Of a stretch of DNA of 64,000 nt, positions 48,110-60,118 are shown in pieces. The DNA is taken from the NCBI GenBank assembly GCA_963920665.1, contig OY987265.1:35655001-35719000 (forward strand), read 5' to 3'. Below the pieces are notes generated by a model. It had not been told where the DNA came from. It searched no databases and saw nothing but the letters and a program-made list of their open reading frames with translations. Within the stretch, counting starts at the first letter, position 1. Each line of letters begins with the position of its first letter. The DNA comes from Straminergon stramineum. Its lineage: Eukaryota > Streptophyta > Bryopsida > Hypnales > Calliergonaceae. A program made the translations under genes and the position numbers.

Positions 48110-50320
48110 TTTTGTATAGTGCCTTATGTGTTGGTCTCAAACGGGTGGTGGGAATGTTGTGCAAATAGGATTTCTTTTATAGGTTGATGACACCGTTTGT
48201 GTTTCTTATGCATGTATATGTATAGTCATTTGCAAATAGAGCACAAATGGTTGGCACAAGTTGCAAATAGTGATTTGTTGTTGAAGTCGATGTACAAGGA
48301 CACCCCTTTTGATCCAAATTACATGATGTAATTGAAGTTTGAGAACATGCAAGTGATAATCAAGGCACGAAAGGTGTACCACACTATGAAGCTTTCTTTC
48401 TTTGAGGTGGAAAGTATGACAACCCTATTTGGGTGACACTACAAGAGGACATTGTGTATCATACACATAAAAATTGGCAACAATTGAAGAAATTGCATGT
48501 CTTAGTTACAAGAAGCCCGTGAGAGTGACACCAATACCTAAAGAAGTCGTTGGGGAAACTCATGTTGTAAGAATTGCAATGCTTGTGAAGTTGATTGGAA
48601 GGACGACCTCAATTTTGATACGACATTCCTTTTGCACTTTTATTATGTGTGCTTGGTAGGGATGCTAGAGTTTTAGACTCCATATAGTATTATAATGTGT
48701 AGGCAATACTTATTAGGTTGAATGGTGGTATTGGAGTTGTTGTAAATGGTTTTTGTTAAATTTTTTTAGAGTAGAGGTGTAAATTTTGGAGAGATTGTGG
48801 TTACTTAGAATGTGATGACTTCACAATAGAAGAGAGGTACTAAAGAAAGTAGTTCCCCCCCAAAGTGCTATATTTTTTTGGTGGGTGAACCACATGTGCT
48901 ATACTACTACTAGAGAAACTCTTGGTTTATTTTACTATAAGTGAATGTCTACCAAGCATGAGCTCACGATGTTTGTGAATGTCATCAAAGTAGCATCCAT
49001 ATGCTTCTTGATTTTCTGAACAAATTTGGTGCAAGGTAAGTGATGCAAATTCTAGAGTCCTAAAACCAAAATATGTTGTTTTCATGTCTTGTTGTGTTTG
49101 TTTCTTAAAATTATGAATGTCACCGAGGTGAAGTCCTTATGCATTTTGATGTTCAATTCATTTTCATTGCAAGTGTAGTAAAGGAAAAGCTTTACAAGTA
49201 AACGGTCTAAAATAATGTATCCACTTAGAATTTTATGTAATAATAGGGTACAAAAATAATACCCCCTCTAAAAACACCCATTGAATGCATCTATTTGGAT
49301 AAACGATGCATAGGGCTACTCTCCTAGCTTGGACCACTACTTACTTCTCAACCAATCACTACTTTGAGAATTAAAGAGGGCCTTGGCTTTGGCCTCGATG
49401 TAAAGTATAAACTGGCCCTAAGATTATATATTTTTTGATTTGCGAACTAGGTAGTGAGGGTCAGCATGTGATGATGATAAATGGATCAAAGTCGGAAAAA
49501 GTAATATTCAAAGAAAACATCTAAAAATAAAAAAATTGTTTTTTCCATGCAATTCTTTTGAAAAAGAAATATTCCAAAATCTTTGATGTCTATTTTTAGA
49601 AATCTTTTACATTGACTATGACCACTAGATACTATATACTCTTGAAGGTTTTGTTCTTGAGCTATGAATGCACATAGACAAATAGTAGAATGATGAAAAG
49701 TTGGACAACTTGTTAATCTAATAGGGATTAAGGATTCATGATTTTCTAAATGATTTGTGAGGTTTAACTCCTTAATGACAAGATCCATTGCCAAGTGGTC
49801 AAACATCATGTCTAAGCTAAATGTAGCCTATTAGACTGTACTCAAATATCAATCCTATATTTTTAATGCTTGAAATTGTGAATTGTATATCTTCATGAGA
49901 AATTTCAATTTATTTCGTGAAAAATTGTAATTTTTATCATTTTTGTTGTAAAATTTGAAAATAAATAAGTAAAAATAGGAAAAACAATTCAAATTATTTG
50001 AAATTGTCTCAAGAACTATTTCAATTCACAATTTGTAATTTTTGCATTTGGCCAAGTGCATTGATTTTACAACAAAATAAGTGCACTTTTTTCAATTTTT
50101 CGAAATGTGGTATACCATTTGTAGAAGAGGTTCTAGGCTTTTTTTCCTTGTAAATTGTGCAATGTAAACCTTCCATTTCTACCATGAATAGCACACTAAT
50201 ATGCATGATGTGATTAATAACACACTCTAAATTTATAGGAATTTGTACTTTTAGAATATGAAATCCATGAAAACCTCAATTATTAAAACATACAATGCAC
50301 ATGTTACTCCTTTAGTTTAC
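48110..50320. other. Unassigned intergenic stretch
   Basis: A short frame around 48,474-48,659 and stop-interrupted reading upstream of it could be a decayed exon, but no motif supports this. Nothing else recognised. Confidence 0.4.
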
Positions 50321-50329
50321 TTTAGCCCT

Positions 50330-50480
50330 TTAGGATGATGAGACCCAGAATTGCTTGATGATGACTTCATTGTTCACTATAGAAACAAACACTGCACCCA
50401 TTGATCCAATAATCAAGCATTTTGGTAACTACCTGTCATGGGGGTTGTGTCCTTCAAGGATCAAACAACTACTGCAAACA
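50330..50480 (-). repeat. Inverted fragment of the 1-9,524 / 57,838 repeat block
   Basis: The minus strand reads GATTATTGGATCAATGGGTG, then GTTTGTTTCTATAGTGAACA, then ATGAAGTCATCATC, matching about 1,080-1,220 and 58,910-59,040. A third, short, inverted copy of this segment. Confidence 0.65.
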
Positions 50481-50865
50481 TTTGACAAGTCTACAATTTA
50501 TTATGACATTCTAAAAAGGAAAAAAGTCCATGGAAACCTTAATCCTTTTGAACATTACCCAAAACTCAATACAATTTATTGCAAGTATGTTTCCTTGCAT
50601 TGATCTTACCTGAAGCTAAGTTTTATTTGGTCCCTAAATTGCAACAAGCTTCAGAAATGTAGCTTGCATCTTGCTCAAATCTGAATATTTTTTCCTGACG
50701 AGACCGATGCCTTTCTTTGACATTTTGACAATACATGGCCTCAATCTACACTGAATAGTGAAATTAGGTTGCCCCTCACTAATTTCTCGACATTTGACAC
50801 TAAATAAATATTTACAGTTACTGTACTAGAATAAACTACTTTTGAATTTCATATCACTGTATTTG

Positions 50866-52376
50866 GGGCGAGACGTTAAACACCCCCATCGAGCTATTTC
50901 AGGGCCCAGTTGGCAATCAACATGGCAGTGAGGGGCGTTCGCCGGCGACAGTGCCCAGCTCCCGTCCTCACATTCTTGTCGACCTCCCCTCCGTCCTTCG
51001 TCTGTCTAGACTGCATAGCACTGTCCAACAATTTGAAAGCATCTTCTTCCAAAAACTTGAATCCGATCACAAAAGGGGGCACCTATCGGCTTAAAATGAA
51101 GGGCACCAGAGAAGTTGTGGCGGGAGAGATGGAGCACGGAGATGTAGTTCTTGTAGCATTTGGATGCTTGTCCAAGTGTAGGGATTTGTGCCAAAAATCT
51201 AAGGTAGATCCATGTGCGTGCCGGTGGGATCTATGTGTAGCGAGTTAAATCTCTTCTATCCCAAACAGTTGGTGTCCAAGCTCCGCTCCTGCACAACAAC
51301 AGTGCTCAACACCAACAAAATGAAGAAGAAGCAGACAATTAGTTCAATTCGTGCACCCATCTTCTCCTGTCCATTAAATCCCTCCAGCTACCTAGTCCCA
51401 CATTATGCTCCAATCACTCTCCCCTCCTTTGTTCTAAATGAACTGAATATTTGACTCGAAGCTAGCGGAGAGAAGGATCTAGAGAGTTAAATGGGACCAA
51501 GATTAGACGAGAAATAAATTCCTTCAATTCCATTAAAAAAGATGTAATTGTCATAATCACATCTATTTGCGTTTCTCCAAATTATCATCTAATGTCTTGG
51601 GAGTTGAAAAACTTGTGGAATTTTGCAAAGTGTAGGAGTTAACTTGAAAGACTGTCAAAACGATTTACAAAGCGTTACTAAGCACTTGTAAAGAAATTTC
51701 AAGAGAGACGTTCATAGGTGTTACATCCACTAATGTAGTGAGAATTTCTTGTCAAGCTTGCCTTCACTGCGAGGTCAGTAGCATCATGATATTGTGTTTT
51801 TAAGTAAGATTGGTGCGGATGAGGGAATGCAAGAAAAGTTTTGGGCCTATCTTTGCGCTTGCTGTGAGTTCAAAAGTATGATGATGCTGTGTTTTTAGGT
51901 AGCATAGCACCTCGAGGTTGAGAGAATAGAGTTTTAGAATGAATTTCGATGTCGAATCTCACAAAAAGTGCATGTGCATTCAATGTCGCAGTGCACAGAA
52001 AATGAGAAACAAGAAGTGGAAGCTCATGGTATAAAGAATTGAATGCAGGGATGCAGAAGAGGATTGTTATAGCTGTAGCGCCAATTGATCATCTAAATGT
52101 AATGCTCTAAGGAGATCGTTGTATAGGTAGAAAAAATTCTATCACAACTCTGAATGTGATGTTGGAAGAAGATTGTGATCGAACTGTGTAGTTGGTGGGA
52201 ACACGTTTTCAAATTGTTGGACGATACTCTGCAGTCCGGACGGGCAAAGGACAGAGGGGAGGTTGACAAGAATATGAGGACGAGAGCTAGGCACTGTCAC
52301 TGGCAAACGACCTCACTGCCACGCTGACTACCAACTGGGCCCTAAAATAGCTTGATGGTGTGTGTTTAACGTCTTG
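50866..52376. mobile_element. Mutator-like element with about 180-bp TIRs
   Basis: Left TIR (50,866 to about 51,043) and right TIR (about 52,195-52,376) are inverted copies: CGAGACGTTAAACACC against CAAGACGTTAAACACA at the tips, then AGGGCCCAGTTGG and CCAACAATTTGAAA near the inner ends. TGTATTTG flanks it on both sides (50,858-50,865 and 52,377-52,384), an 8-bp match that is 8 of 9 if extended. Long TIRs and an 8-9 bp duplication fit a non-autonomous Mutator-like element; a hAT origin is less likely because the tips are not CAnGG-type. Confidence 0.75.
51044..52190. other. Internal cargo of the Mutator-like element
   Basis: About 1.15 kb between the TIRs. An open plus-strand frame from the left TIR (50,910-51,248) reads through TKGGTYRLKMKGTREVV and a GEMEHGDVVLVAFGCLSK segment, with a GTAGAT donor-like site soon after. 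I do not recognise the protein. It could be a captured gene fragment (Pack-MULE style) or chance. Confidence 0.3.
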
Positions 52377-52823
52377 TGTATTTGAGACTCATGAACCTCC
52401 ATATGTACAAATGGAAATATATTTAGAAATATTTGTTGACTTTGATGGCTTGTAAAGTAACTTTCTTGGGGTAAGGCAACCTAATTGTTAAGGCAACCTA
52501 ATTTCACTATTTAGTGTAGTTTCTTTCAAGTGAGATCTTAGTTATAGATGCACTGGAAGTTTGCCTTGCTCTTTGTAGGTTTTGATGACTGTGGGTTGTA
52601 ATTTGATTTTGTTTTGGTCGGTGAATGTTGTCTGAAAGCTCTAGAAAACCCTCCATTGGGGATTGGTCCCCCTAGTCCACTATATGTTTTCCTCTATCAA
52701 TGGAATTTGTCTATGTGTTTTAATGATAAATTTTTTTTGAATAGTCTTAATGACAAATCAATCGCTTTAGGATTACTTCTAGACCTCCATAAAACCTTTG
52801 TCTAGTCTTGAAATTGATTTTAA

Positions 52824-53047
52824 CCCTTGAATGCCGGGCTGGTGACCATGGAAATAAGCCATTTTGGAACCGTGTGACATCATCTACTTTAAAAAAAATA
52901 AAAAATACTCATTAGGTGACAAACTAGTGTAGAAGATCTCCCCTTTCCACCCCTAATTCTGAGGATCAATAGTTGCAATTCTGTCCTATAGAGGAGAATT
53001 CCTTGTCATTCATCGGACAAGAAAACGTCCGTTGTACGTTTAGGGGT
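52824..53047. mobile_element. Short TAA-type MITE
   Basis: About 224 bp between TAA (52,821-52,823) and TAA (53,048-53,050), with ends CCCTTGAATGCCG and ACGTTTAGGGGT. The ends match the CCCCTAAA family loosely and the interior is not clearly homologous. Confidence 0.5.
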
Positions 53048-53430
53048 TAAAGCGGAATTTGTTCTACCATTTTGAGTTTTGTACAATGTTTAATAAGTGA
53101 TTCTTCTTGAACTGTTTTTGTTGCCTTGTGAGACGTTTTCATGGATTGAAGCCCTTTTTAGTGGAGTGAAACTGAGAGTGTGTTAGAGCATCGCCCTCCA
53201 TTCTCGCCAAAGTTGGCTAGGCTAGTTTTGGGCGGGCCCAGAGAGAAAAAAGTAGTCCACCAAGGACCCGGGGAGGGAGACTAGGAGCCGGGTCACTCCA
53301 AAAGTGTCTCACCAAACACTAGGACACCGTCCTCGCCACTTGTTGACTATTTTCTTTTTTGTCAGCATGTTTTTGTCAACTCACTTAACTATAACTTGAT
53401 TGTGTCGCTTTAATTAAGTACACAATAACT

Positions 53431-53678
53431 CAAGGTGGTTGGGGTGGATTGCCCCCCTTGCTCAACCTTGAGGGAAAACCCTAAAAAATTTTCTTTGCAA
53501 CACATGATAAAATTTGCAAATTTTGAATTCATATTTGCAATCAAAGGCCCCTAATTAGCTTGGGAGTTCTAGAGGATAAATTAGTGAAGCACAAAATAGG
53601 AGGTCTTTTTATTTTCATGCACCCTTGGATTAACTAAAGGAGACAAGCAAGGGGGTCAATCCACCCCGGCCCTCAAGG
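53431..53678. mobile_element. Small foldback element nested in the PIF-like element
   Basis: About 248 bp. CAAGGTGGTTGGGGTGGATT near the left end pairs with AATCCACCCCGGCCCTCAAG at the right, followed inward by CCCCCTTGC / GCAAGGGGG. No clear duplication. Confidence 0.55.
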
Positions 53679-53714
53679 TTACAAGCCCATCTTCAATGTA
53701 AAAACACAAAAAAA

Positions 53715-53990
53715 AAGCTTGAGGTGTGCTTGAGGTAGACTTCAAGCACACATCAAGACTATTTTTTAATTTTTTAATTTTTTTGATTCATCTTCAATGT
53801 AAAAACACAAAAAGTGCTTGAGGTATGCTTGAGGTTTACTTCAAGCACATCTCAAGCATACCTCAAGCACTTTTTGTATTTTTAATATTTTGGTAGTCCA
53901 ATTCAATGTAAAAATCAAATAGTGTTGAAGTGTGTTTGAGGTGTGCTTGAGGTAGACCTCAAGCACACTTCAATACCTTTTTTGTGTTTT
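53715..53990. repeat. Three tandem palindromic units
   Basis: Three units about 100-115 bp apart, each containing a GTGCTTGAGGTATGCTTGAG stretch and its inverted copy CTCAAGCATACCTCAAGCAC separated by a few bases, plus a spacer like CAATGTAAAAACACAAAAA. The middle unit (53,812-53,871) is nearly perfect. Downstream (54,045-54,155) a shorter CAAGCCTACCT...CTTTTACTTT repeat runs three times. Confidence 0.8.
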
Positions 53991-54479
53991 ATAATTTATT
54001 TTTATTCAAGTATTATGTAAATGATAAAAAAACCTCAACAAATTCTTTTATTTTAATCCATGCCTACCTTAAGACATTGTTTTGCTTTAATCCAAGCCTA
54101 CTTAAATATACTCTTTTACTTTAACTCAAGCCTACCTCAATACACTCTTTTACTTTTTGTATTGATCTAGTGTATATGTAAAGAATAATTTTTTTGTTTA
54201 ATTTTATTATTCTTGTAAGGACACATTTTAAATATAAAATTCTTTCCGGGACAAAGTTTTCCTTCTCCTTCCTGAATTCCAATGCCTTGACAACCCACTA
54301 ATGAAGCACTGAAACCCTGCAAGTCATTAAAACTACTTCATTGACTTTTTTTCCAGTGTCACAGAAGCCGGGAATGACTGGGGGTCCTCCCCGGCCAAGA
54401 GGAGACCGGGAGGAGCAGGGCCCGGGCCACCCCATTCCCCGAGCCACCTTTGGCGAGAATGGGTGGCGATGCTCTTATC

Positions 54480-55620
54480 AGAAGGTTGGTGAGGTCAAAA
54501 TTTATACAGTCAACATTATGTAAGTGCGAGTTTGTGGCAAAATCCACGGGACCAGCCAGAGAAAGGGTTTGCAAGAACACATGAGCGAAAAAAACTGAAA
54601 TCAACACCGCCAAACACATGGGCCAAACAAAAGAGCCTACCAAGACAAAGAACACCTATCACAATACTTCCAAGATGCAAGATTCACTCACGGTATCCCA
54701 GAACGACACCCTAAGTCTTGCTAAAATGCTTGTTCCAGTGCTACCAAAACCCCACCAAGTGGAAAACAATCGAATCATGCAGGCAATCACGCTAAACTCA
54801 CACTTCAGTGCACATACTTCACTGCCGTGTGGATCCAAGAGCAAAGAGAAATCATCTCTCTCGCTTTCAAGACACTCTCCAGCGACAAAATGACACAGCA
54901 CAGAAGCACTTCAAAAACAAGAACAACCTCACATGTCTGAGAGCAGTGCCTCGACGTATCCTCCATGTGTGCACACGCTTAGACAACGGAACTTCGGAGG
55001 CGCAGTAGCTCGAGAACTGCCAACAAACAAATGCCAAACAAATGCAGAGGAGAAACAGTATAAAAATCGGAGAGGCTGGGGTTTGAGGACTGAGATGATG
55101 GGCGCCGCTAGAGGAAGACTAACCGCAACCCTAATTCTAAGCAGCTATTCCGAGCATCTGAACGTTAAGAAGAGATTGTACACATGCACCGACTTCAGAT
55201 GCTAGTTCCACGCGGAGCGATTCGCTAGGAGCGACGAAGTGGAGGAGTGCGGGAAGCCGGGAAGTGACGGAGGAGCGCCAGAGTGGAACTGGAGCTCTGT
55301 CAGCGCTGTCCTTATTACCCCCACGGAGCTCCGCGAAGTGGAGGAGTGCGGGAAGTGACGGAGGAGCGTCGGAGAGGATCGACGGAGAGGACCTCCATCA
55401 GCGTGGTCCTTGACCCCGCGGAGCTCCGTGGTACGTTGTTCGACGATTCTCATCCGAGTTTGTTTTTTCATCGAGTCTCATTAGCTCCTCCGTCGGAGTT
55501 GGGGTAGAGACGTGGAGTCCCCTGGTCCTTTTCATCTCTTTGAGTAGTTTCCCAGTGTGTCCTGAAAGAGCCCTGTGCAACTTCACCGCTCCTTATTTCG
55601 GTGCGCTAAGTTACCTTACC
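54480..55620. other. GC-rich, CpG-retaining island with tandem repeat
   Basis: The plus strand is A/C-rich to about 55,050; then comes a TATA-like box (55,059) and from 55,186 a very GC-rich part. Within 55,224-55,430 a unit of about 115 bp containing AAGTGGAGGAGTGCGGGAAG, GTGACGGAGGAGCG and ACGGAGCTCCG is present twice. A short frame (55,097-55,204, MMGAAR...) follows the TATA box. It could be a gene 5' end or part of an LTR; no protein family recognised. Confidence 0.45.
55059..55067 (+). promoter_or_regulatory. Candidate TATA box
   Basis: TATAAAAAT at the left side of the GC-rich part, about 38 bp before an ATG and followed by GGAGAGGCTGGGG. Motif evidence only; the minus-strand island at 41,152 has a similar TATA/GGCTGGGG arrangement in reverse. 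Confidence 0.35.
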
Positions 55621-55769
55621 TTGCCTTTGTTCACAACTTCTAACTATGACTGTGAATTGAGTCACATTTCGTTACATTTTTAAGAATTCCTCTGGTCTTT
55701 TGAGCCATGCTCCCTTTGCATCTTTTTCGCAGTTTTATAATGTCCAACATAGCCACTTTTTCTATTTAA

Positions 55770-56315
55770 CCCCTCGCTCAAAATCTAGAATCTTCTCTAG
55801 GGATAATTGACGATTTCTGAAAAAATATTTTAAACGACTATATGGAAGGCTATTTTGGAATTCATATATAAATAAAAGGTATTCATTTTGAGTTTTAGAT
55901 TCCAATCCGTATGGTTGGATTCATGAATGTTATCACCAATATTTCTTTTATAAATTTTGAAAGGGAAATTTCAAAATTCCTTCTAAATTTGATTACCAAC
56001 AAAATATTATCATTTTTTGAGTTGGAATGGATTGGAAATGAAGTTTTCCTCACATGGTGATTTTTTGAAATTTTTGTGTTCTTAAAATCTATGACCTCAT
56101 TTTTGCAAATCTACTTTTCAACTACTATCAATGGGATTTTTGCTTGGTCAACCAATAGACAAACTCCTACATTTATAATTTAGAAAAATATGTACTCTAG
56201 TAACACCAAATCCAACAATTGGATAAAACAGCAACTTCATAAAGTATCTCCACAAATTAGGATGACTTTCATCCAAATAGTCGTTCAAGAAGTAGACGTT
56301 GGAGCACTTAGGGAT
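55770..56315. mobile_element. Possible TAA-type MITE
   Basis: About 546 bp between TAA (55,767-55,769) and TAA (56,316-56,318). Left end CCCCTCGCTCAAAA, right end GGAGCACTTAGGGAT. The ends match the family only partly. Confidence 0.45.
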
Positions 56316-56739
56316 TAAGCATTGCTTCCAATAATTTTGTGTATTGTAGTCTAAGAACTTGTTTTAGGTGTCTGAAAATCCTTGTATATTCGGTAGGGTC
56401 AAAATATTATTGAGGAATACTCTTGAATCATTTCGTCGATAGTAGGTAATTATAAATTAACTTTTGTGCCATTGCCACATCCAAAATGAAAAAAAAAACT
56501 AAATTTTTTATTTGTAATTTTTTTGAATTTAATATCTTTTATGCACAAAGGAGTGTATAAACTTTGTTACTATGTGAGAAGTTGCGTTCTTGATACACAT
56601 AAAAGGCTTTATGCATGAAAGAGTGCAAGGGCTTTCTTTTGTGACGTTTAGACATGCAATGTAAAAGTTATGGATTTTTGGATTATTTTTAAATTTAAAA
56701 ATTGAATTAAATTATCTTTAGATTTGGAAAAACCATAAC

Positions 56740-57153
56740 TTTCACACTATAGGCTCAAGCACCATGAAACAAAGTCCATGCACTGCTTCTCGAGGAGAGC
56801 TTTACAATGGCAGTAAGAACATGGTTGGGGGATTCACAATTTTTTAGATTTCATTATATCAAACAAACAAAATAAATAAAACAATCAATCTAATTTAATG
56901 GGTATCAATGTACCATATGTGGTTTCTACAATCAAAATAAAAGTAAAAGTATTTTTCTAATTTTTTTATTCTTGAAAAATTTGAAATTCAAAAACCTTCA
57001 CACAGTAGGTTCAAATGCCATGAAACAAAGTCTATACACTCCTCCTCGCCAAGGGCTTTTTGACAGTACAAAGAAGTTGACAAGGGATGCACAATCTAGG
57101 AGATCTCAATGTAACAAACAAACAAAAGAAAACAAATAGCCTAATTTAAAGGT
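56740..57153. repeat. Two tandem units of about 240 bp
   Basis: 56,740-56,912 and 56,983-57,153 share CACCATGAAACAAAGTC, an ACTCCTCCTCG-like stretch, GGGCTTT(T/A)A and ACAAACAAAAGAAAAC-like words in order. Diverged; AT-rich, non-coding. Confidence 0.6.
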
Positions 57154-59091
57154 ATGGATAGATGAAAAGCTTTGACTCATTCCATTTGGATTGAAAGGAA
57201 GGAAGTAATGAAGGCTAAAAAAAATGCAAAATTGATGTATCCATTTTGGTAAAGTAGCTATCAAAGATTTGAAAAACAATTGGTTATCTACAAATTGTCT
57301 CTTTTTTTCTAAGAAGTAAACACAATAGAACATGACTTAAAGGGCAAAGCATATTTTAGTATCACAAAAAGTATATTTAGGATTTGTTATGCAAAAGTTA
57401 TGGAGAATCTTATTTTTTCGTGTGATTAGAGCATTTTCTTGGAAAAATAACTCTTAGGATGCATTTTCGAATTTAATTTTCACAATTTTTCAAAAAGATA
57501 AAGATCTCTTGCTAGAACAATCTCATTGTAGAAACTAGTGTGTTCCAATTCTATCTTAGAGCTATTTATAATTTAGTTTTTCTTTCAATCTTGAACCTAC
57601 TTCTATTTAATAATTTTTTAATAAGTGAAAATGAAGTGAATTCTTTTTAGAATCTTTTTTTCTAGACTCTCAAATAATTTCTTTAACATATAAAAAAGAG
57701 AAATGCAAAATGACTAATGCAAAATTTTTAAATATAGATGATTCAAAGCCAACAACTCTACACTAGTAAGGTGCAAAAAAAACCCTTGTATTCTTCACTT
57801 TAAATGAAAGATATCTTGCAATCTATGTGGTCAAACAATTTGAAATTTCTTTCATACATTTATATACTAGTTTAGTGAAAGATTCTATAGTTACATATGC
57901 AAATGAAACAAATTTTAAAGTTTCATGCACTTAGCAATAGAAATGACAATTGTGTGCATTTTTTAATGGATATAAGGTTTTGGGATTTTAGGGGTTAACC
58001 CCTCAAGGCCTAACAACTTCTTGGGAATACAGATTTTCAATGAATTTTCCTACTTTGATATTTTTTGCATATAGATATGCTTGAATTTTATAGTTTTAAC
58101 TGGACAAAAGTAAAAACTACTTTGTCTTGCATGCATGGAATTAATTGTGGAAAATATTGAGTATTGACCATTGGATTTTTAGATTATAATAGTTTTACAT
58201 GATTAACTTATAGACAAAAAATGCAACTTTTGAAGAGGAAAAATTAGAAGAAGAGGAAAAATTCTTTTTAACCACCCACATAAAATCGTATTGGAGTTTA
58301 AGGCAAATGCAATGTGTATTAATTTTTTTAAATGAAAAATAATAACCTCTCACAAATTTGTACATATTTTCAAATAGAAGGATTAGAAAGCCAAAATTGA
58401 CCAAATAGGATCCTACAACATTTTAAGAAATTTATATATAGGTCAAATTTTGAAATTTAACAATTGATATTATTAGCATATTTTTAGGAACATCTTCAAA
58501 ACATTTGGAATTATTCTAATTATTTTCTATTCTTAATTACACCCAACTTGAACCTTGTATTTTCAAAATTGCTAAAAATGAAATTTTGAAAAAATTCCCT
58601 CTAAACTTAGTTTGTTTGTGAAGACTAAAGACTAGAAATGTCCAAGAAAATGTGTTTTTTTCCATCCACACTACCATATTCTTTTCACTGTAAGAAAATT
58701 ATATTTACTCCCTTTTTCTACATGACTACATTTCATAAATAAATTTTTGAATACTTCTCACATTAAAATTTTGAAAATTAGAAAATGTAGCATGTATGTC
58801 AACTTGTTATACTAGAAGACCCTACATCATAAAATATGGAGATTTGTTTCTTCCTACCAAGAATTCACCATTGAAATTTGAAGAGGACACATTGTGCCCT
58901 TGTAGTCCTTAAGGGATTAAAAGATGTTGTCCCCATAACCAAGGTCATCATTGAAACTACTCTGATTATTGGACTAATATGTGCATTCTTTGTTTTTACA
59001 ATGAACAATGAAGTCATCCATTGACAACTTTGTGTCGTTTGTGGCCTTATCATCCTTCAAGGGTTAAAGGGATGAACACCAACTAAACATC

Positions 59092-59325
59092 TTGTCACTT
59101 TTTGTACCTTTTTGTTGGCAATTGAGAGGATTTGATCTTGGAATTGGGTCAGTGGAAGTGGGAAATGAAGATGAAGGATATATAGAATTGGCCAATTCTG
59201 AAGGCGGGACTTGGAAGAGGAGAAAGCTCAAGCAAAGGTCGGTAGACAAATTGCATGGAAGCATCTTAAAGTCATCTATTGAGAGCCACAGATGGATAGA
59301 AAAAGAAGCATCAATATTCTCATAG
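59092..59325 (+). CDS. Small ORF preserved in copy 2, unknown function
   Basis: 77 codons; inside are WQLRGFDLGIGSVEVGNEDE and KRRKLKQRSVDKLHGSILK. In copy 1 (about 1,280-1,500) the same stretch has TAG and TGA interruptions (GAAGGCTAGACTTGA in place of GAAGGCGGGACTTGG). I recognise no family. It may be an exon remnant of a gene captured by the repeat; expression is unproven. Confidence 0.25.
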   Translation: MSLFVPFCWQLRGFDLGIGSVEVGNEDEGYIELANSEGGTWKRRKLKQRSVDKLHGSILKSSIESHRWIEKEASIFS

Positions 59326-60103
59326 GAAGACGTATCTTCAAGATGATTAAGTAGATTTGTGAAGAAGAACAATGTACCAATTGAGGGATAAAATACGCAA
59401 ATGAAAGTTAGTATCCCAACACTGGTGAAAACTCGTTCGGAGGAGTACATTGTAATGTAGGTAGAGGAGTTGGACAATGAACAATTGTGAAATGACATAG
59501 GTGCATACCGAAATAAAGTATTACATTTATTAGGACTTAGAAGAGTGGTATATTTATTATAAAATCATTGTAGAAGTAGACTTGAGCTTAGCCTAGTAGA
59601 ATACATGAAACTTTAAAGCAATTTGTACTTGCAAAGAAATATTGTAAAATTGGTTTATACATTAGAAGAGATGTGGCCCCATTAGAAGACTGCAAGTTCC
59701 CGGTAGTGGGAAACTCAGTGAACTACTCCACTTCAACGTGTTGATGTGGTCAGGAGGCGACTATGTCAAATTTGTTTTTTGAATTTTATTAAATTTCAAG
59801 GCAAAAAAATAGATTTATGACAACTAACAATAGTTAGTTGTTCCCTCATTACTATAGGAACAACATGGGGAATAGGCCTGAAATTGTGAAATGGCCCCCT
59901 TTCTTCCCCAAATCTCATGTAATGATTTTCAAGTATGTATTGAATTAGCAAAGTTGTGAAGTTGTAATTTTCAATTAAATACATTGTATTTTCAACCATC
60001 AATGGAAAAAAATTGGCACAAAATTGTAGCCATTGTACAAATAGGAATTCATGTTTCATTCTACAATTTTGTACCATACAAAAAAAAGAGAAATGGAAAA
60101 ATG

Positions 60104-60118
60104 CCCCCCCCCCCCCCC
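60104..60118. repeat. Poly-C tract
   Basis: Fifteen consecutive C. The matching position in copy 1 (about 3,500-3,515) is CCCCCCTCCCC, so the run expanded in copy 2. Confidence 0.95.

Larger units (their letters stand above)
53186..54474. mobile_element. PIF/Harbinger-like element, TTA duplication
   Basis: A 1,289-bp element whose ends GAGCATCGCCCTCCATTCTC and the complement of GAGCATCGCCACCCATTCTC continue as CGCCAAAG(T/G)TGGCT. TTA lies at 53,183-53,185 and 54,475-54,477. The TTA duplication fits PIF/Harbinger. The outer roughly 140 bp at each side are GC-rich (GGGCCCGG, CCCGGGG words); the centre holds a nested hairpin element and three tandem hairpins. Confidence 0.8.

Noticed and set aside
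48474..48659. 61-codon frame as a gene
   Set aside because: Short, no domain, no supporting splice context.
50866..52376. hAT assignment for the long-TIR element
   Set aside because: The flank repeat reads 8 bp, but TIRs of about 180 bp and tips that are not CAnGG-like fit Mutator-like elements better.
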